Below, in pieces: positions 11,327-23,398 of a DNA stretch of 64,000 nt. Position 1 is the stretch's first letter. Each line of letters begins with the position of its first letter. The notes under the pieces are model-generated. The model was not told the DNA's origin. It searched no databases and saw only the letters and a list, made by a program, of their open reading frames with translations. The DNA is from Symsagittifera roscoffensis (taxonomy: Eukaryota > Xenacoelomorpha > Acoela > Convolutidae): contig NC_087063.1 of NCBI RefSeq assembly GCF_963678635.1, positions 67,250,727 to 67,314,726 on the forward strand, read 5' to 3'. The translations under genes and the position numbers were made by a program.

Positions 11327-14300
11327 TTTCTAAGTATACTGATAAAGTTTTTTTTTGTTTTATACCACTTTATTTAGTTTGCTTCTCTTTGCAAACTTTA
11401 GGCGGAATAATTTAAAAAAAAGAAGTTTTTGGTATAGTTTTTGATTTAAAAAATTGAAATTTCGGCCTTAATTAATCCCTAATTTTAGTTTTTTGTCAAT
11501 CTGGGGTCACCCACAGGCTTAATATGGGGTCCCTTTTTATAGCAAAAATAGACTGGAAAAAACGGGAAAATTGAACGTTTCTCAACTTTTTGATACTTTT
11601 TGTATCATTTTAAGAGGTATTATCTGTATAACATAGTCTTACCATGATGAAAAAAAAATGATAAATTCTTAGCGTTTGATTCGCTTTAGCTTACAGATTT
11701 TTCTTCTGTTACTTTGAGTTGTTTCCCCATTGGAAGAGGTTTTTCAAATAAAAAACCAGTGAGGTTGATAGCCAAGTAATCGAAAATAAGTATAAAGGTA
11801 CAAACTGTGAAAAAACTGATTCATAATTTTTTTAAAATCTGCTGTGAAAAAGTTTGTTTCTAAGGATCGGAAAGATCATATTTTACTTTGCAGATGGAGC
11901 AGTTTGTTGTTTATGACGGTAATCATCCACTGCAAACTTTGTGATTCGGATAAGTTTCGGTTAAGTGTCGATATTTTGTGATTATATAATTAGTTCGGGA
12001 ATCACCTTGTTTAATTTTTTGTGGCATATATTGCAAGGTGATTAATAAGAAAAAGGCATTGTGTAGACCGCTGTACGACAAATGGGACAGAAAGTTTTTC
12101 CGTTTTGGCCGAAACTTTACTTTCTTGATCAATTCCTCACAGTCTGTAGAAAAAGATAGGGAGGTTGATGTGGCAAGTTTTTACGTTGTTTTTTGAAAAC
12201 CAATTGGTGTTCATAACCAATTGGGCATGTATGTTGTGTATCGATTTATCAGTTTTCAGAAAAGTCCTGAAAACGGTATGAAGTGAATAATAAAACGGAA
12301 ACCTTGAATTTTTATTGATTTCATCGACAAAAGAGGATGTCATTTTTGGAAAAAGTGTAAAGAGGATTTCTCTGATCAGATGTTGGCCTATAATGCAAAA
12401 CTTGTGAAAAAGTTTTTCTGTTCTTTTTCATAAAAATTTCTCATCTGCAAATTTGTTTCTCTTAAAAGCAGACAGGAAATTTGGAAGTCTTTTTTTTCAA
12501 ATTATATATTCGCAGTTTTTTTTTAAATGTGGGAATTTTGTTTCTTATATTGTGTTTAGTTGAATTGGCATATCCACTCTACTTTGAGGATGCTGTTACT
12601 AAATTCATGAATTTTTCTCTTGTACGAAATAAAAGTTTTTCCTTTTTGCCTAGTATATCGTCGGTATAGTGAATAACAATTTGGTGAAAAAATTAAAGTC
12701 TGTTTTATCCTCCACTTGGTTGAGTTCATCTATTTGAAGTAATCGTTCACTAATGTGAAACAGCATGTTTCTATATCCAAAAATTGCACACATAATTTAC
12801 TAAAGTGAGCTTGTGAATGACAAATTGGGCGGACAGTTTTGCAGTTCTTTTTACACGTGTGGCATATATACAAGACGTGCAAAGTAGATGAGGAGGTTGG
12901 GTAGGATTGTTTTGTTTTTAAGGAGTTTTTTCATTGCCTTGCATGTCTTCAAACAGATAGGATGTTCAGATGCCATATCAATTTTCAACTTAGTTCTGAT
13001 CACAAACAAACTGATTTGAAACAGTGCTTGCCAAGCATAGAATTAATTGCCAATGGTTGTTACTTGGTTTTATGATACAAGTGTGAGGCTCGCCACTATA
13101 TAAAAATTCAAAATGAATAATGAATAAAAGAACAAACTTAAAATTTTCAGCTATCATAAAAAAGAGCTGAAGCCAAATTAGCTGAACCATTGTTCCTTGT
13201 AGAAAAGTGTCATTTTATCCAAGTTTTGAGTTTTTGCGTTCAATATGACGGAGGCAACTTTGTGGTGGTCGATTGGGAATCGGAAAATGTCAAAATCTAG
13301 AGGTAGAGTAAGCGCTTATTTCTTGATAAGAAGGGTTTTCCTTATATCTGACAAGAAATTCAAATTAGACTTGTAGATTGGGCTCAATTTTAAGAGTCTT
13401 TGTAGTAACCGCTTTTTACCGCTTATTACTGTTTTTTTTTATTTTGAGTATCATGATTTCAATTGGCGAAATAAGAGGATTCAGAAAAAAGCCGCATTTT
13501 TTCAAAAGATAGGAAACGACATAGTTCTGAAACGTTGGGGTGGTGCCCTGTGATTTTGATAATAGTGGCTTAAATGAAATTTACTTTGCAAACAAATAAA
13601 TAAATTCTGATTTGTTCTCATTTTCAAGTATTTGGTATGGCAAAATTGGAATTCGAATGAACAAGTTTCGTAGTGTTAGAGGACTCATTTGTTTCAAAAT
13701 TCTGAACATCCCAGGTAGTTCAGATAGCGTGTAATTTGACTGAAGTAGGAGGATTTTCAAATACTGAAGATGGGTAAATTTCAATTAACCCGTCATCCCA
13801 AGAATCAATTTAGTCTTAAGAAATTATGAACTTTGGAACGTTTCACCTGTTGCTAAAGTGTCAGAAGATCTTTCAATTATGAAACCATTTCCGTTTTGAT
13901 TGTTATGTCAAAAATGCATTCGATTTTTAATTGTGTATTGTCAATCACAAAAAAGATTTTCTTTCTCAGTAAATGTTTTTGAGTATATTATATGAGGAAG
14001 ATATCAAGATTACTTGAATATAAATGTTTTGGTAATCATTGACAAAAAAAAACGTGTTTTGCTATTTGATTTTAACTTTGGTAACTCAACTGCTCTGCTG
14101 CCACCTGTGTAAATGATTTTTTGTTTTTCTTCAAAATTAAAAGAATCTGTTTGTTAATTGTTTCAATCAGCAATTAAAAAATTCACGCGGAAATTGAGGT
14201 ATTTAGTGTACTTCTAATTTTGTCGTTTGATTAGATCATAAGTAATTAATTGTAGATTTTATACTCATAAAAGAATTCCCTCCGAGTCGTTTTCAAGTTT

Positions 14301-15569
14301 TGCCGACCCGTTGCCGTGGAAGAACGAGCAAACATAGTTGTATTTGGTATTAGTTGAATCGACTTCTAATTCTTGAACATTTTCTTGAGAATGCTGTTTA
14401 AACAGCAAGACTATAATGGTCTTAATTTCTTTTTGATGTTCAATTTTGCTGCTATTATTCTCGTATGCAAAGAATTGGAAGAATCTGGAGATTGTATCAA
14501 TAATCTAATTTCTGGGTCTAAGATACCGACTAACATTTCGCTTCAAAATTTTTCTTTCGAAATTTTCCTCTGAAACAATTAGAATTATGGTGCTATGGTG
14601 TGATGATTTGGATGCACTGCCTCTTCATCTTGTTGGGTTATTCCTGTATTTATTGTACTTGGGTCAAATAGGACTGAAAGATCAGGATACATTCCAGGTT
14701 CAATTATAATAATTTGTTGTAATAAAGGTAGTGTAGGCACAGATCGTTCTCCCATATTCATAAGTGAACTACTGTTTTAGTAAAAAATTTATCGTGTCTT
14801 TGTTGGTTATGAACTAATTTTTTCTTGTGTGCTATTTGGTTGAGTGAGGTTTTTGGTGTTTTTTGTTGGAAAAGGTTGAGTAAAAAACTGACAGATCGAA
14901 AATTTTCAAACTGAACCTTAAAGTTTTTTCCAGAAGCTCACAGTACAAATAGTTAGCTTCATTATTTCTGAAACTTCAATAATTTTTACGATAAATTTGC
15001 GCAGAAATTTGATGAAGATAAGGCACGCAAAAAAGTAAAAACGCGACGAAACCGAAAGTTCACATAAAAGTATTTAATAAGAATCGTGGTGAGATTAAAT
15101 AACCTAGGTAGAATTTCTGATATAACCCTATCGCATCGGTTGAAGCATCGGACTTTGCATGATGATCCAAATGTCCGTTTTGGAGAACGGTTGTTGTCTT
15201 TTTTTTGTAAGAATAGATAGATGCGGGGTAATAAACGACATTATACAAAAAAAAATTTTTTAGGTATACATGCCTGCGCGTCATGAATCGTATACAGAAA
15301 ACTCGTAATGTGGTCTATATCTTGCAAAACGATTACTGAAGGAATCTTGAAAAGAAGAGGAGTCAGCATCAAGCGGTACCACGATGTTTTATTACCTGAA
15401 TCAAGAGGAAAGGCATGTTTGAAGGCACCAAAGCAATGGTTTTCATTGACAAAAGCAAAAACTTGGCAGGTTATTGGGTCGACAAACATTGTTTGTCCAT
15501 TTTAAAATATTGGTATTCGATCAATAAATTCATCAGAACTTGGAGAGGTGAGAATTAATTTGGGCAGTG
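11327..15569. other. AT-rich stretch with Cys-rich minus-strand traces
   Basis: No intact gene. On the minus strand, short stretches spell zinc-finger-like spacing in shifting frames: TFCPICRTAVYTM and PCNICHKKLNK near 12000-12110, EHPICLKTCK near 12970, and YICHTCKKNCKTVRPIC near 12850. Two DNA segments (about 12022 and 12860) share GTGGCATATAT. This may be a decayed, locally duplicated RING-like or zinc-finger gene, but no frame stays open beyond about 70 codons. The minus-strand frame at 15241-15489 has no clear match. Confidence 0.3.
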
Positions 15570-16510
15570 GTATAGCTAACTAACTGATCCGTCAGTGTCC
15601 AGAATTATAGATCGCTTACCAGTTAGCATATATTCTGCTAATCTAGTGTTTTCTAGAGCAAGCATCATTTTTGTTAGAGTTTATATTCTTTCTAGCTCAC
15701 ATTGGTTCTGCAATAATGTCTTCTCTGAATGCCTTTTTGTTTGGCATTAAAACTCATGATGTAGTCTAACTTAGCTCCTAGTTGCAGGTCATAATCGTTT
15801 TCATCCGTTCGTAAATGGCTCTTAAAAGGATCCTGATCTTTGTTATTATGCTCAGCGCGGATGCTTAAAAATTACTTCCTCCTAGAGGATAATTCAAAAA
15901 TTTTACTTTTTTATCGTTTTATTTTAATTGCATGTGTAACAATTTTTCTTATCGTGTAGCATGTTTCTGGATTTACCAGTGTTCATGTCAAAAGTGCCCG
16001 AATGTGAAAAAACGAAGCCTCTTATTTTGTTTTCTTTATTGCTCCTTGCCTACTGCAGTTATCTTGCTGCTTATTGTAGCGGCAAATTTTTAGGTCTAAA
16101 CCATTGGGTTCCGATCCCTCTATCCGAATGTGATATTGAGGTGGTCCAACTTGTTAGCGTACTTGACCGTTCTTCCTTTCTCAGAGAACAAGTTCGAGAA
16201 TACGTGCTTTTCGGGCATACCCCATATAAAAGCATATGGGTCTAACGAGATCGATTTGCATCCGCCTTTGAGTATTATGCATGGTAGTGATATGCCGTAG
16301 GGACTATGACTTGTTTTTTTCAATATAATTTTTTTGAGCTTAACTTTCTGCATATGCGTTTCATAGCTGTAATGTTTGACTTGTCCTCTGTCCTTGTTTG
16401 CTGCTGATCTGTTGCCGTCTAATTACATTCCTTCCATTCTGTTTTGCATACTATTTTGATCCTTTTTTTATAATTAGTTCATGAGCGTATCTATCTTCAT
16501 TCACTATGGC
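15570..16510 (+). repeat. Tandem duplication, copy A (about 0.95 kb)
   Basis: This block and 16570-17520 are diverged direct copies. Shared landmarks in the same order include AACTGATCCGTCAGT, TAGAGCAAGCAT, TGCAATAATGT, GTTTCTGGATTTACCAGTGT and TAATTAGTTCATGAGCGTATC. On the minus strand both copies preserve similar peptide stretches (for example HSPYGISLPC versus HSPNGISLPC), so a minus-strand gene may once have run through the unit. Copy A has more stops than copy B. Confidence 0.75.
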
Positions 16511-16569
16511 AGTATATGTTGGGGCCCAGTAAAAAGAAAATTTGAGAAATTTTGGTAGATGAAAAATTA

Positions 16570-17520
16570 TTTGGGCACTGATATAGTTAGCCAACTGATC
16601 CGTCAGTAGCCAGAAACATAGGTCGATTACCAGTATTAGTTAGCATAAATTCTGCTAATTTATTGATTTGTAGAGCAAGCATTTTTTGGTAGGATTTATT
16701 GCTCGTTCTAGCTCCTATTGGTCCTGCAATAATGTAATTTCAAAATGCTTAAACGTTTGGCATTGAAATACATGATGTAAACTAACTCTCAAAATCATTT
16801 TCGTCGCTTCGTTTATGGCGCTCAAGAGGATCCTGATTTTTGTTTCAATGCGAGGCGTGGATGCTCATTAAATTACTTCCTCCTATTGGTAAAATCAAAG
16901 ATTTCATCTTTTTTTGATCGTTCTCATTTTTTTGCATTTGATAATAACTTTTAAAATTGTGTCGCATGTTTCTGGATTTACCAGTGTTCATGTCAAAACC
17001 GCCCAAATGTGAAATGAACAAAGCTTCAAATGTTTTATTGCTTATTATTGGCCTACTGCAGGCATCTTGCTGCTCTTTGTAGATGCCAAATCTTAGGTCG
17101 AAGTCATTGGGTTCTGATCCCTCGCTCAGTGTGTGATTTTGAGGGTGAACCAACTTGTTCGCGTACTTGACCGTTTTCGCTTTCTTACAGAACAATTTTT
17201 AGAATTCGCACTTTTCTGACATACCCCTTGGATAAGCATATGGTTCTAATGATGTCGATTTGCATCCGCTGTTGAGTATTGTGCATGGTAGTGATATGCC
17301 GTTAGGACTATGACTTGTTTTTTGTGCTAAAGTTTTTTTGAGCTTAACTTTCTGCATGTGTAATTCATAGCTGTAGTGTTTGACTTGTCCTCTGTCCTTA
17401 CATGCTGCTGACCTGTTACCGTCTAATGACTTTTCTTGATTTCTGTGTTGCATATTAATTTCATCTCTTTTTATAATTAGTTCATGAGCGTATCTATCTT
17501 CATTCACTGTTTTTGCTGGG
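16570..17520 (+). repeat. Tandem duplication, copy B
   Basis: Second copy of the 0.95-kb unit, adjacent to copy A. It holds two long minus-strand frames: 17199-17507 (starting MNEDRYAHELIIKRDEIN) and 16845-17195 (containing TVKYANKLVHPQ and SHLGGFDMNTGKSRNM). They look like one broken protein interrupted near 17197. I do not recognise the protein. Confidence 0.7.
16845..17507 (-). pseudogene. Unrecognised minus-strand gene relic in duplication copy B
   Basis: Two consecutive minus-strand frames of 102 and 116 codons meet near 17197. Equivalent peptide stretches survive in copy A (near 16120-16353), including TVKYANKL and the KVKLKK segment. Conservation of peptide segments between copies suggests former coding function. 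Composition is basic and Asn/Ser-rich with no visible domain. A translated simple repeat is unlikely because the sequence is not low in complexity. Confidence 0.3.
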
Positions 17521-20040
17521 GCTGATGTGGTGAGGGGGGTTGGTTGGTGATTTTCATGTTTTAAGATATGGAATAGAGCATCCGGTCACCCACCTATGTT
17601 TTTAGATAAATTTCCCATGTAATAAAATGTTATAGGTTTAACTATGTATTAAGATACGAGGTTTGAGATGGCAAGATAGTAAGTTTCAAAAAATTTGGCG
17701 CCCATTTTTACCAGGTTTTAAGATGCTCCACACAATTGCGTCTATAGATTTTTCAATGTGTTATGATTGCTAATTGAACTTTCAGGTATTAAATTAGGAC
17801 ATAGCATGGTAAGTGGTAAGTTTCAGATGACAGGTTTTGATATAATCTATCATCCATGCTAAGATCCTACCTCAAAAGGAGTGACGTCAAGTTTTCTGGG
17901 GAAAAGAATATTATCTCTGATTATTTTATCCGCTCTCGTGGCTATCCGGGAAAAATTGACAGCTCGTTACGGTTATTTTCATATCCCACTTAATTTTTGG
18001 ACCCCTAAATTAGCTGGGGAATTCATGACTGCTTCTTTCTACTAATTAGCTTTTCAATTGAAGTCTGCTTTTGTTTCCGATAAAAGACTTATTTTATGCA
18101 GTGCGGTGAATGATTTTGTTTTGAATGTCAAAAATTTACGTTTTAGGGGCCAATTCAACCGTTTTTTCATATACATCTTTCAGTTAGCATTTATTTGTTG
18201 CATAAAAACCTGCTGCATTATATAGACGGAATGAAAAAACAGTGAAGCGAGGCAACCAAAGATTTTGTAGGCTGTTTTTGTACAATTGTCATTCCTAGAG
18301 TGATTTTTTGCAGTATTTCCTTTATTTGAGTTTGAGACAACAAATTAGAATCTTGAATCTAACCTAAGTTTTACGTTCAGATTTTTTTCTACATAATGTT
18401 CATTGATAATGATACGGTTTGTTTCGGCACTCTGTTTAAATTTTTTTGACAAAAAGTTTAATACTCCGATTTTGATGCATTTACATATAACTGATTGGTA
18501 GCGAAAAGAAAGGAACCTGGTGTACAGACTTTTGTAACTGGCTCAGAGCATCACTTGATGAAATAGATGACGCATGCAACATGCTTTTGTCTGCATTTTG
18601 TACTAAAGTACACCCATCGCAGATACAATTCTAAAATCACTGAATAATAAAAAAAAAAAACAACTGACTCACTACTGTTTCTTGTGAAACGGCTGTTTTG
18701 ACTTCTCTCCATTCCCAAAAAATTCCAATGACAATTAATCTCTGAACGCGTTTATTTGGAAAACAATTAATAAATGCATTACTTTTTGTTGAAAATCCAA
18801 GATAGCATGTTCTTTAAAAAGAATTCCATAAAAAATTTAAGTCAAAAACTTTTGAATGATCCAATAACGCCGCAGGAACAATTTTACTGGAACCAGTTTC
18901 CTTCGGGATACTTTCAGTAACATAAGCAAACGCTTCTCGTTTTTCCAAGTGTTCTGTAGTTTGAGCATGACAAGTTTTCCCAAAAGTTTCTGAAAATGCT
19001 TGGTAATTTTAAAAATTGAGTAACGATTGAGTATCTTTGATGATCAGTGGAGATTCTATTGCTTTTTTCAGTCAGTGGGAAAAACATCTCCATCTATGCA
19101 AGCAATGATAACAAACGTCAAATGTGGAACAATTTTTGGTTGTCCAACAATTACTGCCAAAGCATGAACAATATAAGGTCCCAGAGGTTTAGTTCTTATG
19201 GTATCTGTAAAAACTTCTTCGCCGTTATAAGCAGAAAATCAAAAATTTGTTTATTCTGAAAAAAACCAGAGCCAAAAATTCATCTATGTTCGAAAAAACG
19301 TAGCTGAAAAAATTGGCTATTTTGATACCATGCGTGATCATTTCAATAAAAGAATTACCTGATGCAAAAACTCTGGAATTGGCGGAACCAGGACTTCAAG
19401 CTTGATTATCGAATCTCCAATTTTGATGGATTGTGCAAGAAAAAAATGGCATAAATTTGAATGTTTCCCTTGTTTATTCTCAACTACATTGGCTAATTGG
19501 TCACAATAAATTGATATTTTTGCCAATTTGAGCTTTAATTTTGAGATGCTAGAAGTGATTCTTGCTTCATGCTCAGTTTTTTGCTACATTCTGAAACAAA
19601 CCAATCCGTTTCTAGCAATTTTTTTTAAGTACAAAAAAAAGTTTTTTTTTGATTGGGGAGTGTTGCTGAAGAGCATAAGAAACTTAAAATGTAGCATTGA
19701 AAAAATAGTTTCCGTGTCTGTACGTTGATATAGGTGAAACTACGAAGAGAGGATACAGTTTGGTAAAACTCCGTTTTTCTATAACATTTTCATTGAAAGT
19801 GAAAATTATTTTCGATTTGCTTTATCCATTTTTAATGGTTTTCAAAATGAGTGAAGAGATAACTGTTTTCTAGGGCTCATCAAGGCAATTTTTTTCCATT
19901 TGTCTGAAAAACATCAATCAGATAATCATTATGAAGAAATATGTGGTTTTTAACAAAGAGTGGAAAGATATTGCATAATTTGGACAGAAAGTTTTTTACT
20001 CCATATGGAGTGATGGTTGATTCTAGATTATTTATCTCCG
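17521..20040. other. AT-rich stretch, nothing recognised
   Basis: Low-GC DNA with many homopolymer runs. Short open frames are present on both strands, but none shows a domain, a paralogue in the window or a signal sequence. I see nothing here that I can support. Confidence 0.45.
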
Positions 20041-20853
20041 ATATTTTCATGTAATTAATTTAAAATTTGCCAATTCAAGTGTTTTGGGAATATTACATTT
20101 GTTGTTACAAATTGTTGTGACAGGAAGTACTTTATCAGATTCAAAGTTCAAAAAAATCAAAAAACATGCACTGGTTTGATTATAACTTAAATTTTTAATG
20201 TTTTTTTTACTTATTGGCAACGAGTTTTGATGTTTCTGGTCGAATGTCACAGGTAGCATCGTAACTAGGATGGCCAAAGTCACGTTCATCAAACTCATTA
20301 ACAACATGAGTCTATCATACGTTGGAGTGCAACAACAAGAACTGATAGAAAATTGCATTTGAATGCCTATCATCTTTTGTCAACATAAACACAGTCTACG
20401 GCCTTTCCTGCACATGATACTTAGGAACGCCAACATGAACAACCAGTAACGCGACCTCCTATAGATTTCATTGTTACTAGGATTGCGAAAACCACGTTCA
20501 TCAAAATTGTTAACAGCTTGAATCTATTATAGGTAACCAAGAGTTAATAATAAAAAGCAATTGACTGCCTTTTTTTTCTTTTGTCAGTATAAAGCCAGTC
20601 TACGGTCTTTTCTACTCATGGTAACTAGGAACGCCAACAAAAACAAGCAGCAACGTCATCTCATGTAGGTTTCATTGCTACTGGATTTGTCGAAGTCACG
20701 TTCATCAAGTTCCTCAACAAAAACAGAACTGATAGTAAAATGCATTTGTCTACCTTTTCTCATTTGTCAATAGTAGCACAGACTACGGCCTTTCCTACAC
20801 ATGTTGCTTTGAAACGCCAACATGAACAACCAGTAACGCCACCTCCTGTAGTT
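20040..20853 (-). mobile_element. Leader-like segment of a related LTR element, with about 205-bp tandem units
   Basis: Three imperfect units start near 20279, 20491 and 20696 (spacing about 205-212 bases). Each contains GTCACGTTCATCAA or a variant, CTACGGCCTTTCCTG, CGCCAACATGAACAACCAG and a preceding AACTGATAG-type segment. A fourth copy lies at about 21770-21955. Read on the minus strand, the segment directly follows an LTR-like 3' end (20854). It carries a primer-site-like TGGCGTTACTGGTTGTTC exactly 12 bases after that end, the same spacing as in the giant element. The minus-strand frame at 20047-20373 lies in it and is not a convincing gene. Confidence 0.5.
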
Positions 20854-21665
20854 TGTAACCTTCCTCCGGATGGTTCATAACGACGGAAATTAAAACTATA
20901 TCCTATAACGACTGGCTAGCGTGAAGATAGAGCTCCACGTGCTTTTAAGCGTTTCTACCAAAGCCAGTTCAAAATGTTCCTCATAACATCGGGTCGACGA
21001 GTTGCTACGACCTAAAGGCTATCAGCCGAGTCGCACAAACTAACTTAATTGCATGCAAAATAGTGAACTCTTGGCTGGGTCTCAATATCACTAGACCACG
21101 GAGTCACTCGTAAGAACGAGGTTAGATACATTATCACTATTTTATTACTATATTACTATTGTTTTTGTACAGCAGAGAAAATTACCCTATCTATCGGAGA
21201 CGGATTGACCCTTTCTCTAATTTTGAGTTTCGCATAGCCTAAAACTGGAAATAAATGTTTTAATTCATATCCAGGACATCTCTGGATGCTAAAAATTATT
21301 GAAACAACAGTTCAGAAAATTGACTCCAGACCCTTCCGCCTTCTTCAATATCATTGAATAAATGCTTTCTTCACAATCAGTAAGGTTTGCTCTCTTCACC
21401 TTCAGCCTTACTGAATTGTTCAATTCTTCCGGAAACAATTGTTACGGCAATATCGTTACACTTCGGGAGGCTCCTGCTTGTTTTCACGATAATTGTGTCT
21501 GCTAACATTGTTTTAATCTCGCTCGTCGCGGTTCCTACTTCTACTAGCCAAAATTGCGATTCTGATTTTTGTTTCAACTTTCGGTTTTCGCGAAATTAAA
21601 ATGGTCACGTGCGATGCCCACAAAAATCGAAATTCTGAAAACAGTTACTTCGACTACTTCTAAAC
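20854..21665 (-). mobile_element. Diverged LTR related to the giant element
   Basis: Read on the minus strand this matches the giant element's LTR along nearly its whole length, in order: TCGAAGTA, CCATTTTAATTT and CGAAAACCG at the 5' side, GGAAGGGTCT, TAATTTTTAGC, GAAAGGGT, TGGTCTAGTGATATTGAGACCCAGCC, GTCGACCCGATGTTA, AGCTCTATC, GCTAGCCAGTCGT, CCGTCGTTATG, and an end in GGTTACA. Divergence is much greater than between the two LTRs of the giant element, so this is an older family member. Coordinates are approximate at the 5' end. Confidence 0.65.
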
Positions 21666-21955
21666 TGTAAATTTTACCGTCGAATTGTTCGAATAAATTT
21701 TCGTTTGCTGCTATGAATTTTTGATGTTTCTGGTCGAATGTCACAGGTAGCATCGTAACTAGGATTGTCGATGTCACGTTCATCAAACTCATTAACAACA
21801 TGAGTCTATCATACGTTGGAGTGCAACACCAAGAACTGATAGTAAATTGCATTTGACTGCCTATTATCTTTTGTCAACATAAACACAGTCTACGGCCTTT
21901 CCTGCACATGGTATTTAGAAACGCCAATATGAACAACCAGTAACGCGACCTCTTG
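21666..21955 (-). mobile_element. Short leader remnant between two LTR-like segments
   Basis: On the minus strand this starts just after a second LTR-like 3' end (21956). It contains the fourth copy of the 205-base leader unit (CGTTACTGGTTGTTCATATTGGCG, then the CTACGGCC block on the plus strand) and runs into the LTR-like segment at 21665. An LTR end, about 290 bases of leader, then a full LTR suggests a severely deleted internal region or a recombined tandem LTR. Confidence 0.45.
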
Positions 21956-22045
21956 TAGTTTGTAACCTTTCTCCGGAGAGTACATAACAATGGAAAGTAA
22001 AACTATATCCTATAACGACTGGATAGCAACATGAGTTTATCCGTT
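21956..22045 (-). mobile_element. LTR 3'-end fragment (related family)
   Basis: About 90 bases match the last part of the LTR on the minus strand (CCAGTCGTTATAGGATATAGTTTTA, here described by its parts CCAGTCGTTATAGG and ATATAGTTTTAC, then GGTTACA). It ends 12 bases before a primer-site-like sequence whose first bases have mutated from TGGCG to TCGCG. Confidence 0.5.
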
Positions 22046-22195
22046 GTCGCACTGCAACACGAGGAAATGATTTTAAATTATTTTTTGAGCTTTTCAAAGA
22101 TAAAAACACCGATCGAAAAAAATTTTTTGCTTCAAATCTAAAAACTGCACCCAGGGTCGGTTGCTCACTCTCATTTGTGAAATTTGTAAAACTTT

Positions 22196-23351
22196 AGGCT
22201 GTCACGGTTGCAAGAAGGTCTAGAAAAACTGGAAGAATGGTCAAAAAACAGTCTTTTGCATCTTAATGAAGATAAATGCGTACAAATGATATTCTCAAAC
22301 GGAAGATCAAAACGTGAAATAAGATCAAATGAACTTCACGATAAACAGCTTAAAAGAGTAGGGGAAGACCTTGGAGTGATCATCGATAGTAAACACTCCT
22401 TTTATTCTCAAATCTTTCCAGAAATTAAACAAACCAAATGTTATCATTTCAGTTTTTAAGAAAACATTCATCATATTGACTACACCTGTTTATTCTAGTA
22501 TCAATGTTGAAAGGCAGCTACAACATGAAACTCCCGATAAAATCGTGTACAAAACCCATTGACGATCTTTTTTTAACATGACAAAAATATCTAACATCGA
22601 TAACAAAAACTTGAACAAGAATTTTTGGAAAACAACCAGTCTCATGTTGAATATATTACGAAAAAAGGAAATATAGACTTCGAACAAATTGACTAACCAT
22701 ACATAACAAAATTATACTAGAAATTTTTCTACAAAGATTACTCTGAAGTCAACTTATGTTTCTGGGATTTTGTATGCAACTGTGGACATTGCAAACTGGT
22801 GCAGAAAATGAGCTCAGTTGTCACAGGATGGGTGCAAAACCTTGTGTAAAATACAGAAGCCTAAACTCTCTCTCTCTCTCTCTCCTAAAATGTTTATAAA
22901 GGCCCCATAAGGTCCATTTGGAGCTCTGTTATCAAGAATGGTACCCGCGATTAAAGAAGAATTCAAGATTCAACGAAAATGCGCAACGACGAGAGACACG
23001 AATGGTACAAGGGCTTTAAAAGGTTACAAAAACTAGACCTAGCGTCACTTGAATACCGCGGAAGGCGAGGAACAATGATCGAAATGTTCAAAATAGGTTA
23101 CAACCGTTATGACCCAAAAGCTACAAAAGGCATATTCGAATTGAATAATCGTGACACAAGGAAAAACGATAAAAAAAAGTGATAAAGAAGAAGGCCAGCC
23201 TCGAAGTGCGGAAAAACGTTTACCATTAGATCAGCTACAGATTTGTGACATTCGACCAGAATGGACCAAAATGCAGATTCAGCATATTCGAGTTTTTAAC
23301 AGCGAACCTTCCGAATTGGTGGTTTTGAAGGAATAAGAGCGTTATTGGAAC
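22196..23351 (+). pseudogene. Broken LINE (jockey/CR1-like) reverse transcriptase, left part
   Basis: This holds the C-terminal half of a non-LTR reverse transcriptase in pieces across three frames. From 22196: RLQEGLEKLEEWSKNSL, DKCVQMIF and EDLGVIIDSKHSF. Near 22430: a shifted KANK-like block followed by FKKTF. Near 22930-22975: EWYPRLKKN and AQRRETRM in a third frame. At 22979-23170: RLQKLDLASLEYRGRRGTM and YKGF/FELNNRDTR, the hallmark pre-terminal blocks of these enzymes. A WND-type block near 23345 is probably the start of the terminal WNxLP region. The giant LTR element follows, and the LINE resumes at 45240. Confidence 0.7.
22866..22883. repeat. CT dinucleotide microsatellite
   Basis: About nine consecutive CT units inside the decayed LINE. 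Confidence 0.9.
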
Positions 23352-23398
23352 GATTGGCCAAACGGTGAAGGCTAGAATATTCTGGTGTTTCAAATTTT

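Noticed and set aside
15241-15489. Minus-strand frame resembling a small conserved Cys-rich protein (VDP...HCFG)
   Set aside because: Spacing differs and the expected cysteines are missing; similarity is too weak.
20047-21852. Two similar minus-strand frames as members of a gene family
   Set aside because: Their similarity is explained by repeated leader units of an LTR element; no protein domain is visible.
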